64,000 bases of DNA, taken from NCBI GenBank assembly GCA_905233935.1, contig CAJOFU010000008.1, positions 1 through 64,000 of the forward strand, given 5' to 3'. Under the pieces are notes generated by a model. It was given only the letters and a program-made list of their open reading frames with translations, was not told the origin of the DNA and ran no database searches. Of the stretch, positions 37,937 to 46,578 are shown piece by piece. Within the stretch, counting starts at the first letter, position 1. The number at the start of each line of letters is the position of its first letter. The translations under genes were made by a program, and so were the position numbers. Origin of the DNA: Paludibacteraceae bacterium (GTDB lineage: Bacteria; Bacteroidota; Bacteroidia; Bacteroidales; Paludibacteraceae).

Positions 37937-40027
37937 CTACGAGATCTCCCTGTACTCCACGACCACCGGCTTCAACCGCGCCAAGTTATCCCGATAGACC
38001 TGCGTATAAGCCGTCGCCAGCTCCGGATCATCGTCAAGGACGGCGTTCGCGGCATCGCGGGCTAATTGCAGTATCTGCCCGTCGGTAGCCAGGTTAGCTA
38101 TCTTGAAGTCCAGCGCCAAGCCCGACTGCATCGTGCCGTCGAGGTCGCCGGGACCTCGCAGTTCGAGATCGGCTTCGGCGATGCGGAACCCGTCATTCGT
38201 CGCTACCATTATATCCATTCGTTTGCGCGTCTCCGCACTCATCTCTGCCGGTGTCAGCAGCACACAGTAACTCTGGTCTGCACCTCTTCCCACTCTGCCT
38301 CGCAGCTGATGCAACTGACTCAGCCCGAACCGCTGTGCATCCTCCACAATCATCACCGACGCGTTCGGCACATTCACCCCGACCTCGATGACCGTCGTGG
38401 CGACGAGAATCTGCGTCTCGCCGCTCACAAACCGCCTCATCTGCAGGTCTTTGTCCACAGCTTTCATCTTCCCGTGTACCATCGAGATGCGGAACTGCGG
38501 GAAGGTCTGTACCATCGTATTGTAGCCGTTCTCCAGATCCGCCAAGTCCAGCTCTTCGTTCTCCTGAATAAGCGGATAAACGACATAGATCTGCCTGCCT
38601 AAGCCCACTTGCTTGGTTATGAACTCGTTGATCGACTTCCTCCTGAGGTTCGAGTAGTGATAGGTCTGTATAGGCTTTCTCCCGGGCGGCAACTCGTCGA
38701 TGATCGACACCTGCAAGTCGCCATACACCGTCATCGCCAGCGTGCGCGGTATTGGCGTAGCCGTCATCACGAGCACGTGCGGCGGGGTCTTTCCCTTCGC
38801 TTTCTCCCAGAGCTTTGCCCGTTGCGCCACACCGAAGCGGTGCTGCTCATCCACAATCACCAGCCCCACATTCGCAAACTGCACCGCGTTCTCTATTAAC
38901 GCGTGCGTACCTATTAATAGATTGATCTCGCCGCGTTCGAGTGCCGGCAGCAATTCCGCGCGCTGTTTCTTGGTCGTCGAACCCGTCAACAGCTCCACGC
39001 GCACGCTCGATCCTTTGAGTAGTTCGCGTAGTGTCGCCAAGTGCTGGTTCGCCAGGATCTCCGTCGGCGCCATGATACACGCCTGATAGCCGTTGTCTAT
39101 CACGAGCAGCGCAACCATCAGTGCCACAAGCGTTTTCCCCGAACCCACATCGCCTTGCAGCAAGCGGTTCATCTGTTTGCCGGACTTCATGTCGGCGTGT
39201 ATCTCCTTAATCACGCGTTTCTGCGCGTTCGTCAGTTCGAACGGCAGCAGGTGTTTGTAGAAGTAGTTGAACTGCTCCCCTACCCGCGTCATCTTAAACC
39301 CGTCGGTGTGCAGCCGTCGAGCCGAAGCGCGGCTCAGGATCGACAACTGGTTGTAGAACAACTCCTCGAACTTCAGCCGCTCCCTCGCCTTCTGCATGCT
39401 CCTCGTATCCGACGGGAAGTGAATCTGATGCATCGCTTCGGTGCGGTTCATCAGGTGGTAGCGTTGCAGTATATCCGCTTGCAGGGTCTCCGGCAAACCG
39501 CGATCGACCTCCGGCATCAAGCCGGCGATGATCTGCCGCATCGCTTTGCTGTTCAGCCCGGAGTTTTTCATCCGCTCCGTGGTGTTGTAGCTGGGCTCCA
39601 GCCCGCTCACCATCTGCGGCGTCACTTTCTCCAGCGGCGTCAGTTCGGGATGAACGAAGTTATACGTGCGGTTGAACCGCGAAGGTTTGCCGAACAGCAG
39701 ATACGGCACGCCGACTTGCAGTTTGAGGTATTGTATCCCCTTGAACCACACGAGTTCGATCTGCGACTGCCCGTCGGTGAACATAGCCGACATCCGCTGC
39801 CCACGACCTATACCCATTGTGTGGTACTCAAGAATCGTGCCCTTAATCTGCACGAACGTATCTTCGTCCTCTATCTCATGGATATAGTAGAACCGCGAAC
39901 GGTCGATGTACTTGAACGGATATTGCTCAAGGAGCTCGGCGGCTGTTTCCACGCCAAGCTCCTTACGCAGAATGTCAGCCCTTCGCGAGCCGACATTCTT
40001 GCAATATGTAATATCCTTGTCTAACAT
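37937..40027 (-). CDS. recG: ATP-dependent DNA helicase RecG
   Basis: 696 residues from MLDKDITYCKNVG; the frame is open 26 codons further, but that extension is poor and RecG of Bacteroidales begins near this Met. N-terminal wedge/OB domain (about 40-180, YPFKYIDRSRFYYIHEI). Helicase core: Walker A GDVGSGKT near 295, DEQHRFG box near 395, MTATPIPRTLA, then helicase C with TQILVATTVIEVGVNVPNA and QLRGRVGRG. All motor motifs are intact. It remodels stalled replication forks and recombination intermediates in the cytoplasm. It lies 103 bp downstream of the TonB gene and is probably co-transcribed with it. An inverted-repeat element sits at its 3' end. Confidence 0.95.
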   Translation of the reverse strand: MLDKDITYCKNVGSRRADILRKELGVETAAELLEQYPFKYIDRSRFYYIHEIEDEDTFVQIKGTILEYHTMGIGRGQRMSAMFTDGQSQIELVWFKGIQYLKLQVGVPYLLFGKPSRFNRTYNFVHPELTPLEKVTPQMVSGLEPSYNTTERMKNSGLNSKAMRQIIAGLMPEVDRGLPETLQADILQRYHLMNRTEAMHQIHFPSDTRSMQKARERLKFEELFYNQLSILSRASARRLHTDGFKMTRVGEQFNYFYKHLLPFELTNAQKRVIKEIHADMKSGKQMNRLLQGDVGSGKTLVALMVALLVIDNGYQACIMAPTEILANQHLATLRELLKGSSVRVELLTGSTTKKQRAELLPALERGEINLLIGTHALIENAVQFANVGLVIVDEQHRFGVAQRAKLWEKAKGKTPPHVLVMTATPIPRTLAMTVYGDLQVSIIDELPPGRKPIQTYHYSNLRRKSINEFITKQVGLGRQIYVVYPLIQENEELDLADLENGYNTMVQTFPQFRISMVHGKMKAVDKDLQMRRFVSGETQILVATTVIEVGVNVPNASVMIVEDAQRFGLSQLHQLRGRVGRGADQSYCVLLTPAEMSAETRKRMDIMVATNDGFRIAEADLELRGPGDLDGTMQSGLALDFKIANLATDGQILQLARDAANAVLDDDPELATAYTQVYRDNLARLKPVVVEYREIS

Positions 40028-40077
40028 ACGGGGTCCCCAAAGAAATAGTATATTTCGCATGGGGAGAGCGGAGACAA

Positions 40078-40117
40078 TGTTGCGTTTTATGCCGCAAGGC
40101 GGCATCCGTGAGCAACA
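40078..40117. other. Stem-loop between tonB and recG
   Basis: TGTTGC ... ATGCCGC-AAG-GCGGCAT ... GCAACA: a tight 7-bp inner stem and a 6-bp outer stem in the spacer between the two minus-strand genes. There is no T run on the minus strand, so it looks more like an mRNA stability or attenuation element than a classic terminator. Confidence 0.5.
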
Positions 40118-40130
40118 TTTGTTGAACGCG

Positions 40131-40811
40131 TCATTGCAGACGGAAACTAACAGGCACAGTGTACTTTACACGCACAGGTTTGCCACGTTGCTGACCGGCT
40201 TTCCACTTCGGCATCGACTTGATCACGCGCACGGCTTCCTTGTCCAGCGATGCGTCACCGCCCGAACGAACAACCTCAACGTCAACAATCGAACCGTCTT
40301 TGTTCACCACAAACTGGCAGATTACACGGCCTTGGATACCGTTCTCCTGGGCAATAACCGGGTACTTAACGTTCTCACTCAGGTACTTGAACAGAGCCTG
40401 TTGACCGCCGGGGAACTCAGGCATCTTCTCCACAACCATGAAGACGACTTCCTCTTCCTCCTCTTCAACCGGCGTTTCTACCGGAGCGGCAATGACGATC
40501 TCAACCTCTTTGTCGTCCTCAGTCTGGATGTCGATGTCCTCAACTTCCTTCTCGTCCTCAACGACATTGAGCACCTCAACCTCTTGCACTTGTGGTGGTG
40601 GAGGCGGCGGCGTAACGTCTTGTTGCGTTTGTTGAATCTCTACTTCTTCCTCGAAGCTCATGTCCAAATCTGCCACTTCATACTTGGTGACCTCTTTCTC
40701 GGTCCACTCCAAAGCGACATAACAGATACTCAGCACGAAAGCCAGACCTATAAGAACATAGGTAAACTTCTTGTCTTCCAAGCTGACTCTTGGTGATTTT
40801 TTCAGTTGCAT
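40131..40811 (-). CDS. tonB: Energy transducer TonB-family protein
   Basis: 226 residues. Short cytoplasmic N-terminus, one membrane segment at about 17-35 (FTYVLIGLAFVLSICYVAL), an acidic Glu/Val periplasmic linker with a PPPPPP run (about 67-72) and the TonB C-terminal domain (about 140-226: EFPGGQQALFKYLSENVKYP, GRVICQFVVNKDGSIVDVEVVRSG, MPKWKAGQQRGKPVRVKYTVPVSF). This is the usual Bacteroidota form, which couples the inner-membrane proton force to outer-membrane TonB-dependent receptors. No exbB/exbD or receptor gene is in the window. It has its own promoter at 40873-40904. Confidence 0.92.
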   Translation of the reverse strand: MQLKKSPRVSLEDKKFTYVLIGLAFVLSICYVALEWTEKEVTKYEVADLDMSFEEEVEIQQTQQDVTPPPPPPQVQEVEVLNVVEDEKEVEDIDIQTEDDKEVEIVIAAPVETPVEEEEEEVVFMVVEKMPEFPGGQQALFKYLSENVKYPVIAQENGIQGRVICQFVVNKDGSIVDVEVVRSGGDASLDKEAVRVIKSMPKWKAGQQRGKPVRVKYTVPVSFRLQ

Positions 40812-40872
40812 ATAGATTTAAATTTTATTATGTGCGTTAACCTCAAAATTCGTTTTGGCACGAAATACGCTG

Positions 40873-40904
40873 CAAATATACTAAAATATTTTGAAATATG
40901 CAAA
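40873..40904 (-). promoter_or_regulatory. Bacteroidota-type promoter of tonB-recG
   Basis: Minus strand TTTG (40901-40904), 20 bp, TATATTTG (40873-40880); leader about 57 nt to the tonB start. Confidence 0.8.
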
Positions 40905-41386
40905 TAATTCGTGCATTTTTTGTGATTTTTCTTGTGTTTTTTTCATTTTTTCGCCAAAACACCCCTTTCATGCACATGCGTGATACAATTTATTTACGTT
41001 TGTTTTTGTTTGTTTTTGTTTGTTTATGTTTATTTTCTTTTTATGAGACACTATTGTTGTTTTAACTCCACAATCCATATAGTTCTCCCCCGTTATGCAT
41101 CCAATATCGGAAGCTCACCACATGATAACCACAACATAACCATAAGATAACCATAAGATAAAACTCTCACTTTTCATATTATGTGCTTATACTATATATA
41201 TACTACGTATATATATACTTTTTGTTCATTTTTCGCCGTTATTACAACCTGCATATTCGCCGTCCGACCATCGCCCGACCACCTTATATTCAGTCCATTT
41301 CGACGCCTCATTCACGTCTCTTCAACTGCCATTTTCGCCGTTTTTGCACAAAAATCACACTTTTCTCACACTTTTTCGGTCAAAAA
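40905..41386. other. A/T-rich intergenic stretch with short repeats, no gene seen
   Basis: Holds tandem TTTGTTTTTG words at about 40998-41025, then ATGTTTATTTTCT at 41026-41038, which equals the inner side of the inverted-repeat element's end (possible relic). ATAACCATAAG repeats lie at about 41136-41160, and an AT palindrome (ATATATATAC TAC GTATATATAT) near 41195-41217. The word TCGCCCGACC is shared with 35229-35240. No convincing reading frame on either strand. Confidence 0.5.
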
Positions 41387-41418
41387 TTTGCATATTTGCG
41401 AAAAATTTCGTAACTTTG
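41387..41418 (+). promoter_or_regulatory. Bacteroidota-type promoter facing the accessory island
   Basis: TTTG (41387-41390), 20 bp, TAACTTTG (41411-41418), then TGGGC. It is almost the same as the promoter of the giant adhesin (TTTGCATAx...TAACTTTGTGG). It is the only consensus plus-strand promoter seen between 41 and 58 kb and points into the accessory island and the surface-protein gene at 49631. Confidence 0.8.
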
Positions 41419-41787
41419 TGGGCTTTTTGTTGTGTGCGTATATATACGTAGTGCACGCACACGTAAAAGCACAAGCGGAACAATAGAGAGAACGTAAACA
41501 ACTATGAGCTTAGGATTCTATAACCCTAAAATCCTATTACACCACATAACGAACATATTAACTTAAACACCAAAATACAATGCACAGCGCAGCAGATCGA
41601 CAGAAAACGTTTAATCTTTTTGATCGAAGATCCGCTAAGGTGCAAAAATATATAAAATTGTCGGCTATTGATATTATAAATTGACACAAACACAACAGAA
41701 TGCTAAACGAAACCAACACAACTGCAAACACTAATTATGTGCCCGGAAGAATGGCTGAAAAAAGTTGACCAAATGAGATAACGCTTA
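41419..41787 (+). other. Leader region upstream of the accessory island
   Basis: Starts with an inverted repeat GTGTGCGT (41432-41439) / ACGCACAC (41455-41462) enclosing the palindrome CGTATATATACG, and shares words with the adhesin leader at 34892-35042. Only tiny frames follow (20 codons at 41504, 34 codons at 41580), with no support as genes. 41641-41680 resembles 47493-47530 upstream of the Abi gene (TATATAAAATTGTC core). Confidence 0.45.
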
Positions 41788-41839
41788 TAAAAAGCACAAA
41801 CCCGGAAGTATGCCGGAGCAGGGACTTTCGGGTCTTACG
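41788..41839 (-). ncRNA. Predicted small transcript, about 50 nt
   Basis: On the minus strand the promoter at 41844-41875 is followed at once by a hairpin ACCCGAAAGT / ACTTCCGGGT with a 14-nt loop, then TTTGTGCTTTTT. That is a complete promoter-to-terminator unit with no room for a gene. A second unit of the same build lies at 47388-47440. It faces away from the ORF6N gene at 41952. Prediction from sequence only. Confidence 0.45.
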
Positions 41840-41843
41840 GTGG

Positions 41844-41875
41844 CAAAGGTACAAAAAAGAAACGATATATGCAAA
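41844..41875 (-). promoter_or_regulatory. Bacteroidota-type promoter (minus strand)
   Basis: TTTG (41872-41875), 20 bp, TACCTTTG (41844-41851). No protein gene lies downstream on this strand before the hairpin at 41800-41833. Confidence 0.75.
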
Positions 41876-41951
41876 TATTTTGAAAGAAAAATGCAAAAAA
41901 ACTGAGAAAACGTGAAGTTTGATATATATACACCTATAGAAAAGACATCGC

Positions 41952-42610
41952 ATGGCTAAAAAAGTTGAGAAAAAGAATCCGGTATTTATAACAAGTACAT
42001 CTATCCAACTATTGTCTGTTCAGCAACAAATATTTGTGATTCGCGGCAAACAGGTAATGGTGGATAGAGACTTGGCTGCATTATATGGAGTAGAGACACG
42101 TGTGCTGAAGCAAGCTGTAAAACGCAACCCAGAACGTTTTCCTGAAGAGATCAAGAGTTTGAAAAATGGAGATCACAAATTGTGATGTCCAATTCCGACA
42201 AAATGGGACTGCGTTACTCTCCATACGTATTTACCGAACAAGGAGTTGCCATGTTATCAGCAGTACTTAAAAGCCCTACCGCCATATCAGTAAGTATCGG
42301 CATCATGAACGCCTTTGTTGCTGCACGACGCATACTGGCTCAACATGACAAACATGAGATGGCTATCGGTGAACTGCGCATGCGGATGAAGATGCTGGAG
42401 GATGCATTGGAAAACAACCTCGGGGCAGTGAATGATTTGAGTGAAGAGATGAGGCATGAGTTGGATAACATTTACAATGCTATAGGAGCTTTGAGCGTCA
42501 AACAGCAACCAAAACAAAAACCGCTGAAGCCCATCGGCTACGAAGCCATTGATGCGGAGCGGAAAGCAAAGGATGATCAACACATCGAAAATAACAAAAA
42601 TGGACAATAA
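41952..42610 (+). pseudogene. ORF6N-domain gene with frame break
   Basis: The first 77 codons encode the start of an ORF6N domain ([43 protein letters not shown]), then read [11 protein letters not shown] and stop at 42182-42184. The correct continuation ([38 protein letters not shown]) is in another frame and stays open to 42610. A few codons usual between RFPEE and the KWRSQIV motif are also missing, so there is a small deletion plus a shift near 42155. ORF6N proteins are phage-like, KilA-N-related DNA-binding proteins. A second, intact member is at 46579. The 3' end overlaps the next gene by 11 nt, and the boundary word ACATCGAAAATAACAAA recurs at 45055. Confidence 0.75.
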
Positions 42611-43436
42611 TAGTGAAATAGTAATCTATCAATCGCAAGATGGGCTGATTCATTTAGATGTTCAATATGCCGATGGAACTGTTTGGCTGACTCAGCAACA
42701 GATAGCAGACCTTTTTGGCGTGCAAATTCCTGCTATTTCCAAGCATTTATCAAACATATTTAAGGAAGGGGAGTTAGATAGGAATTCAGTTATTTCCATT
42801 TTGGAAAATACTGCAAAAGACGGCAAAGTATATCGCACTCAATTTTACAATCTTGATGCAATACTATCTGTTGGTTATCGAGTAAATAGCGTATATGCAA
42901 CACAGTTCCGTCAGTGGGCGACAAAAGTGCTCAATAATTATCTACGTCATGGATACGCAATAAGCGATAGATTTGAGAAACTGGAACAAAGAGTATCCAA
43001 GACCGAGGCTCAAATAGAATATTTCGTTCGCACTGCCCTACCGCCACGCGAAGGGATATTTGTTGACGGGCAGATATACGATGCATTCGAGTTCATTGAG
43101 CGACTGATCAAGTCGGCACAGAAATCAATACTGCTGATTGACAATTATGTGGACGAGGCAGTGCTGACAATGATGAGCGTGAAACAAACCGGAGTAACGA
43201 TTGACATTTATACTAAAGATATTACCAAAGCACTGCAACTGGCAGAAAAGAACTTCAACACGCAATATGGCGGTTTGACATTGCATACCACACAGAACTT
43301 TCATGACCGCTTTTTGATTATTGACGACAAGACAATCTATCTGATCGGCGCATCGCTGAAAGATGCCGGCAAACGCCTCTTCGCCTTCACGCAGATGAAT
43401 GCCGCACAAATAAACACGATCAAAAGCAACCTATAG
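42600..43436 (+). CDS. RhuM-family protein with PLD-like C-terminal part
   Basis: 278 residues from [11 protein letters not shown] (an upstream in-frame ATG at 42549 lies inside the previous gene). Residues 1-115 carry the full RhuM signature: [62 protein letters not shown], and [19 protein letters not shown] coiled segment follows (120-135). The C-terminal half has [16 protein letters not shown] and [21 protein letters not shown], similar to the phospholipase D-like single-HxK-type fold seen in some accessory proteins. The head reads as DNA-binding (winged helix); the precise role is unknown. Members are usual in genomic islands. Confidence 0.8.
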   Translation: MDNNSEIVIYQSQDGLIHLDVQYADGTVWLTQQQIADLFGVQIPAISKHLSNIFKEGELDRNSVISILENTAKDGKVYRTQFYNLDAILSVGYRVNSVYATQFRQWATKVLNNYLRHGYAISDRFEKLEQRVSKTEAQIEYFVRTALPPREGIFVDGQIYDAFEFIERLIKSAQKSILLIDNYVDEAVLTMMSVKQTGVTIDIYTKDITKALQLAEKNFNTQYGGLTLHTTQNFHDRFLIIDDKTIYLIGASLKDAGKRLFAFTQMNAAQINTIKSNL

Positions 43437-43505
43437 CGAAAAAGCACACTCCAAAGTGCAAAAGTGCAGAAAGTTCAAAGTTAAACATAGTAAAATAATA
43501 ACATT

Positions 43506-43844
43506 ATGTCATTTGAATTTGAAACATACACGATAAAAAAACTACAGGCAAATATACTTGATTACAGAATTGGGCAACCACTCACTAAGAATGGGGTCAT
43601 CGAACTGTTTGATGCAATTAGAGGAACGAGTTCTGCTTCTGATTATCAAGTAGGTATAACCTGCGACATAGATAGACGTGAAGGCGAACACGATGCTGAC
43701 TTTCTCGCTGTTATTAACTGCTCTGATGTTGAAGATGCAAATGAATTGGAAAAATTTGCACACACGAAAGGCTATTACACCGGTTTACTTTCAGGAAACG
43801 CTCATAAGTCTGAAAGCATATATTTATATATCTTCAAAAGATAA
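43506..43844 (+). CDS. Small protein, possibly GIY-YIG-like
   Basis: 112 residues. No sure family. The stretch YQVGITCDIDRREGEHDADF, followed by a Glu-rich helix (DANELEKFAHTKGYYTG) and a final SESIYLYIFKR, is reminiscent of compact GIY-YIG endonuclease folds, but the first GIY strand is not obvious. A/T-rich codon use like its neighbours. It is 69 bp after the RhuM gene and 37 bp before the Panacea gene, so it is probably in the same transcript. A role in the toxin-antitoxin unit cannot be excluded. Confidence 0.55.
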   Translation: MSFEFETYTIKKLQANILDYRIGQPLTKNGVIELFDAIRGTSSASDYQVGITCDIDRREGEHDADFLAVINCSDVEDANELEKFAHTKGYYTGLLSGNAHKSESIYLYIFKR

Positions 43845-43881
43845 AAGAAATTTGTGGAATTAACAACTAAATTGAAATATT

Positions 43882-44361
43882 ATGGTAAACATTAATTTGA
43901 CGGCAGATTATGTAATATCAGCAATGTTAGCTGATGAAGGACAAGGAACTTTATCGAATTTAAAGCTCCAAAAGTTGCTATATTATATAGAAGCCTGGCA
44001 TCTAGGTATATTTGGCACTCGTTTTTATGAGCCCGAAGAGCACTTCGAAGCATGGGTTCATGGTCCAGTCAACCGAACAATTTACAACCGATTCATTCAG
44101 AGTAAATATCTTTATTCCGATATTACCTTGGCTGATCGTCAAGATACGAATCCTACTCTTTCAAAAGATGATAAGGAATTTGTTGATTACATATTGGAGA
44201 ACTATGGTAAGTATAGTGGCATGGAGTTAGAAACCATGACTCATAATGAAATGCCTTGGAAAGAAGCGAGAAATGGACTAGGAGTATTCGATGCTTGCAA
44301 TAAGATCATTCCCTTTGAATCAATGAAATCATATTATAGTCAAAGATATGCCCAATTATAA
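43882..44361 (+). CDS. Panacea-domain protein (DUF4065/SocA-like), probable antitoxin
   Basis: 159 residues. The whole protein is the Panacea/DUF4065 fold: ADYVISAMLADEGQGTLSNLKLQKLLYYIEAWHLGIFG, EHFEAWVHGPVNRTIYNRF, a variable insert, then SGMELETMTHNEMPWKEARNG. These motifs (KLQKLLYY, WxHGPV, LxxxTHxxxPW) are the family hallmark. Proteins of this family act as antitoxins or proteolysis adaptors, and their genes usually lie next to toxins of many kinds. The next gene starts 14 nt before this one stops, as expected for a two-gene toxin-antitoxin unit. Confidence 0.85.
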   Translation: MVNINLTADYVISAMLADEGQGTLSNLKLQKLLYYIEAWHLGIFGTRFYEPEEHFEAWVHGPVNRTIYNRFIQSKYLYSDITLADRQDTNPTLSKDDKEFVDYILENYGKYSGMELETMTHNEMPWKEARNGLGVFDACNKIIPFESMKSYYSQRYAQL

Positions 44362-45055
44362 GAAAAATCTTACACAGCCCCAAGAACAAAGATTAAAAGA
44401 CCTTGAGATAAAGGTCCATAAACATCTTTCGTTCTCTTTCGAATTCTTTCGAGAGAGAGAATTCTTTGGTATTGGCGATTGCGATGTTCATTGGTTTAGT
44501 TCACTATTGGTTGCTATTAGAAATTACTCAGAGAAAGAACTTTCTGAAAATAAATATGAACGCTCTGCACGATTCCATAAAATCAAATGGAGCCAACCCA
44601 ATATACCAATAAGTTTTAACGACTTAAACTGGCTTCCTAAAAACGATCAAGTTCTCGTTGGACAAGATGAAATTTTCCAATTGAGTATAACTCAGGGCTC
44701 AGGACGGATTATTGGCTTCATTGTTGGCAATACATTTTATGTAGTTTTATTAGATCCAAAACATAATATGCAACCTTCTATAGATTATGATTTCGCTGTT
44801 AATCATACTACTCAAAGTATAACTCAGTATGATGAATTAAGAAGCAAATATGACCTTTTATATAAGTTAACAAATGCCACATTAACTCTAGAACAAAAGA
44901 ACAAAATTACATTATCAGAATCGCAAAGGCGGTTATTATACGTAAAGCTATCGGAGGATGACTTAAATAATTATAATTCATTTTGCTCAACAGCAACCTT
45001 TAATGATATGGTTGATGCTTACACATATTACATGCTAGAAAAAGAAACCAAATAA
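44348..45055 (+). CDS. Candidate toxin partner of the Panacea protein
   Basis: 235 residues; overlaps the Panacea gene by 14 nt. No firm family. A central stretch (RIIGFIVGNTFYVVLLDPKHNMQP) resembles the last strands of small RNase or ParE/RelE-like toxins and phage Gp49-like proteins, where a phrase like FYVVxxDPxH is common. The N-terminal 110 residues (HWFSSLLVAIRNYSEKEL...) and the C-terminal helical part have no match I recognise. The toxin role is inferred mainly from the gene pairing. It ends EKETK with the stop codon fused to the recurrent AAATAAC boundary word. Confidence 0.55.
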   Translation: MPNYKKNLTQPQEQRLKDLEIKVHKHLSFSFEFFREREFFGIGDCDVHWFSSLLVAIRNYSEKELSENKYERSARFHKIKWSQPNIPISFNDLNWLPKNDQVLVGQDEIFQLSITQGSGRIIGFIVGNTFYVVLLDPKHNMQPSIDYDFAVNHTTQSITQYDELRSKYDLLYKLTNATLTLEQKNKITLSESQRRLLYVKLSEDDLNNYNSFCSTATFNDMVDAYTYYMLEKETK

Positions 45056-45087
45056 CATCGAAAATAACAAATAAAAACCAAATACAG

Positions 45088-45207
45088 ATGAAAAACTTAA
45101 CACAATTGCCGGGGAGCGGGAAGAGCTCGAAGGCAAAGAATGACAAGACGTTAGGCCATATGCGAGGAGATATAAAGTATAGGATTGGCTCGATGATGGA
45201 TCGATAA
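45088..45207 (+). pseudogene. Relic A of a surface-protein 5' end
   Basis: ATG plus 38 codons (MKNLTQLPGSGKSSKAKNDK...) and stop. The 35 bp before the ATG, including AAATAAAAACCAAATAC, recur before relics C and D and before the intact surface gene at 49631. It lacks the hydrophobic signal-peptide part. It is 33 bp downstream of the candidate toxin gene and very similar to relic D at 48270. Confidence 0.7.
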
Positions 45208-45208
45208 T

Positions 45209-45251
45209 GGATTAAAAACGGATTGAAAATAGATTGAAAATGGATTGAACC
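45209..45251. repeat. 11-bp tandem repeat, four units
   Basis: GGATTAAAAAC, GGATTGAAAAT, AGATTGAAAAT, GGATTGAACC directly after relic A and up to the next start codon. The same array follows relic D (48391-48434), so the two relic-plus-array blocks are duplicates. Confidence 0.8.
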
Positions 45252-45254
45252 GGA

Positions 45255-46307
45255 ATGAGTGAACGCATTGCATATATAAGAAGCACAAATATCCTGACGG
45301 ATACACGGCAGATTATTGAATCCGCCAGGCATATCGCATACCGCGCAATCAATGTAGTGCTTGTACAACGCAACTGGTTGCTCGGTAAACGAATCTCCGA
45401 GGAGGTATTGGGAGAGCAGACACGTGAGGAATTGTATGGAAAAAGCTTAGTTCAAAATCTCGCAGAACAATTAACAAAGGAGTACGGCAGCGGTTTTGAT
45501 TTCAGTAGTTTATACAAGTATATGCGCTTTTATCAGTGCTTCCCCAACATTTTGGACGCGGCGAGTCCAAAATCTTTTCTCCTGAGTTGGACTCACTATC
45601 GTACTCTTCTGCAAGTAGATGATGAAAAAGCACGCAACTGGTACGAGCAAGAAGCAGCGAGAGAAACATGGAGCGCCAAAACATTGCAACGTAATATATC
45701 TTCACAATACTATTACCGCTTACTAAAGTCGCCAGATCCAAAATCGGTTGAGGAAGAGATGATACGCCTCACAAAACCATTGCAAGATAAGAACGAATAC
45801 ATAAAGAATCCTGTCGTTGCAGAATTTTTGGGACTATCTACCAATCCGGATTATACGGAAAGCACACTGGAAAAGTCTATTCTGAACAATCTGCAGAAGT
45901 TCCTTATGGAATTAGGAAAAGGTTATGCTTTTGTAGCACGGCAACAACATATACGAACAGAAAAAGAAGACTACTTTATTGATTTGGTATTCTATAACTA
46001 TATTCTCAAGTGTTTCGTACTTATTGATTTAAAAACATCCAAAGTCACACATCAAGATGTCGGACAAATGGACATGTATGTGCGGATGTATGATGAGTTA
46101 AAGAAAGGGGTTGATGACAACCCAACCATAGGTATAGTATTGTGTGCGGACACAGACGAAGATATAGCCCGCTATTCGGTTTTGAAAGGGAATGAGCAAC
46201 TTTTTGCCACCAAATATCAATTGATGTTACCAACCAAAGAGCAGTTGCGCAGGGAGATTGAACGGCAGAAAGAGATTTATCAAATGCAACACGACATCAC
46301 CAAATAA
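45255..46307 (+). CDS. DUF1016/YhcG-type PD-(D/E)XK nuclease, copy 1
   Basis: 350 residues. N-terminal DUF1016 helical domain (about 15-180: NWLLGKRISEEVLG, LTKEYGSGFDFSSLYKYMRFYQCFP, SWTHYRTLLQVDDEKARNWYEQEA) and C-terminal PD-(D/E)XK nuclease domain (about 195-330) with the catalytic spread FIDLVFYN ... VLIDLKTSK near 240-262 and VGQMDMYVRMYDE. Proteins of this family are linked to restriction and defence loci and mobile DNA. The last 20 residues are almost the same as in copy 2 at 48544, also at DNA level. It starts 4 bp after an 11-bp repeat array and is followed by relic B. Confidence 0.88.
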   Translation: MSERIAYIRSTNILTDTRQIIESARHIAYRAINVVLVQRNWLLGKRISEEVLGEQTREELYGKSLVQNLAEQLTKEYGSGFDFSSLYKYMRFYQCFPNILDAASPKSFLLSWTHYRTLLQVDDEKARNWYEQEAARETWSAKTLQRNISSQYYYRLLKSPDPKSVEEEMIRLTKPLQDKNEYIKNPVVAEFLGLSTNPDYTESTLEKSILNNLQKFLMELGKGYAFVARQQHIRTEKEDYFIDLVFYNYILKCFVLIDLKTSKVTHQDVGQMDMYVRMYDELKKGVDDNPTIGIVLCADTDEDIARYSVLKGNEQLFATKYQLMLPTKEQLRREIERQKEIYQMQHDITK

Positions 46308-46335
46308 TAACGTAACACTTAAAAACTAAATAACA

Positions 46336-46523
46336 ATGAAAAACTTAACTAATTTTCCGGAGGGCGGGAAAGGCTCGAAGGCAAAGAATGACAACACGTT
46401 AGGCGTATGCATGGAGGCATAAGGTCTAGGATTGGCTTGATGAGCCTCAAGAACACCTCGCTATTCGGGGTAATCCTTGCCCTACTGCTCACCTTAGGTG
46501 TGGGAGAGACAGGAACATTGTAA
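46336..46523 (+). pseudogene. Relic B of a surface-protein 5' end, frame broken
   Basis: First part: ATG and 27 codons (MKNLTNFPEGGKGSKAKNDN...) to a stop at 46420. The second part in another frame from 46440 reads SLKNTSLFGVILALLLTLGVGE, i.e. the hydrophobic signal-peptide core that in the intact gene at 49631 reads FVLLLTMGVGEMWG. Together they are one decayed signal-peptide region. Stop at 46521-46523. Confidence 0.7.
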
Positions 46524-46578
46524 GATTACGTTTTTTCATTGATACACCATAACCACAACAATACAAACAGTTAAAACC

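Noticed and set aside
39041..40024. Plus-strand frames opposite recG and opposite the S9 peptidase (36394-37461)
   Set aside because: The opposite strand encodes complete, well-known proteins with intact catalytic motifs; these frames have no recognisable protein features.
40990..41040. TTTG-rich repeats as multiple promoters
   Set aside because: No TAnnTTTG box with the 20-bp spacing follows; the stretch is simple sequence.
41504..41684. Two tiny frames (20 and 34 codons) in the leader of the accessory island as leader peptides
   Set aside because: No ribosome-binding site, no codon bias and no attenuator arrangement could be made out.
45209..45251. 11-bp repeats (also 48391-48434) and the 14-bp repeats at 368-409 as a possible CRISPR
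   Set aside because: Units are too short and directly joined without spacers; no cas gene is present.
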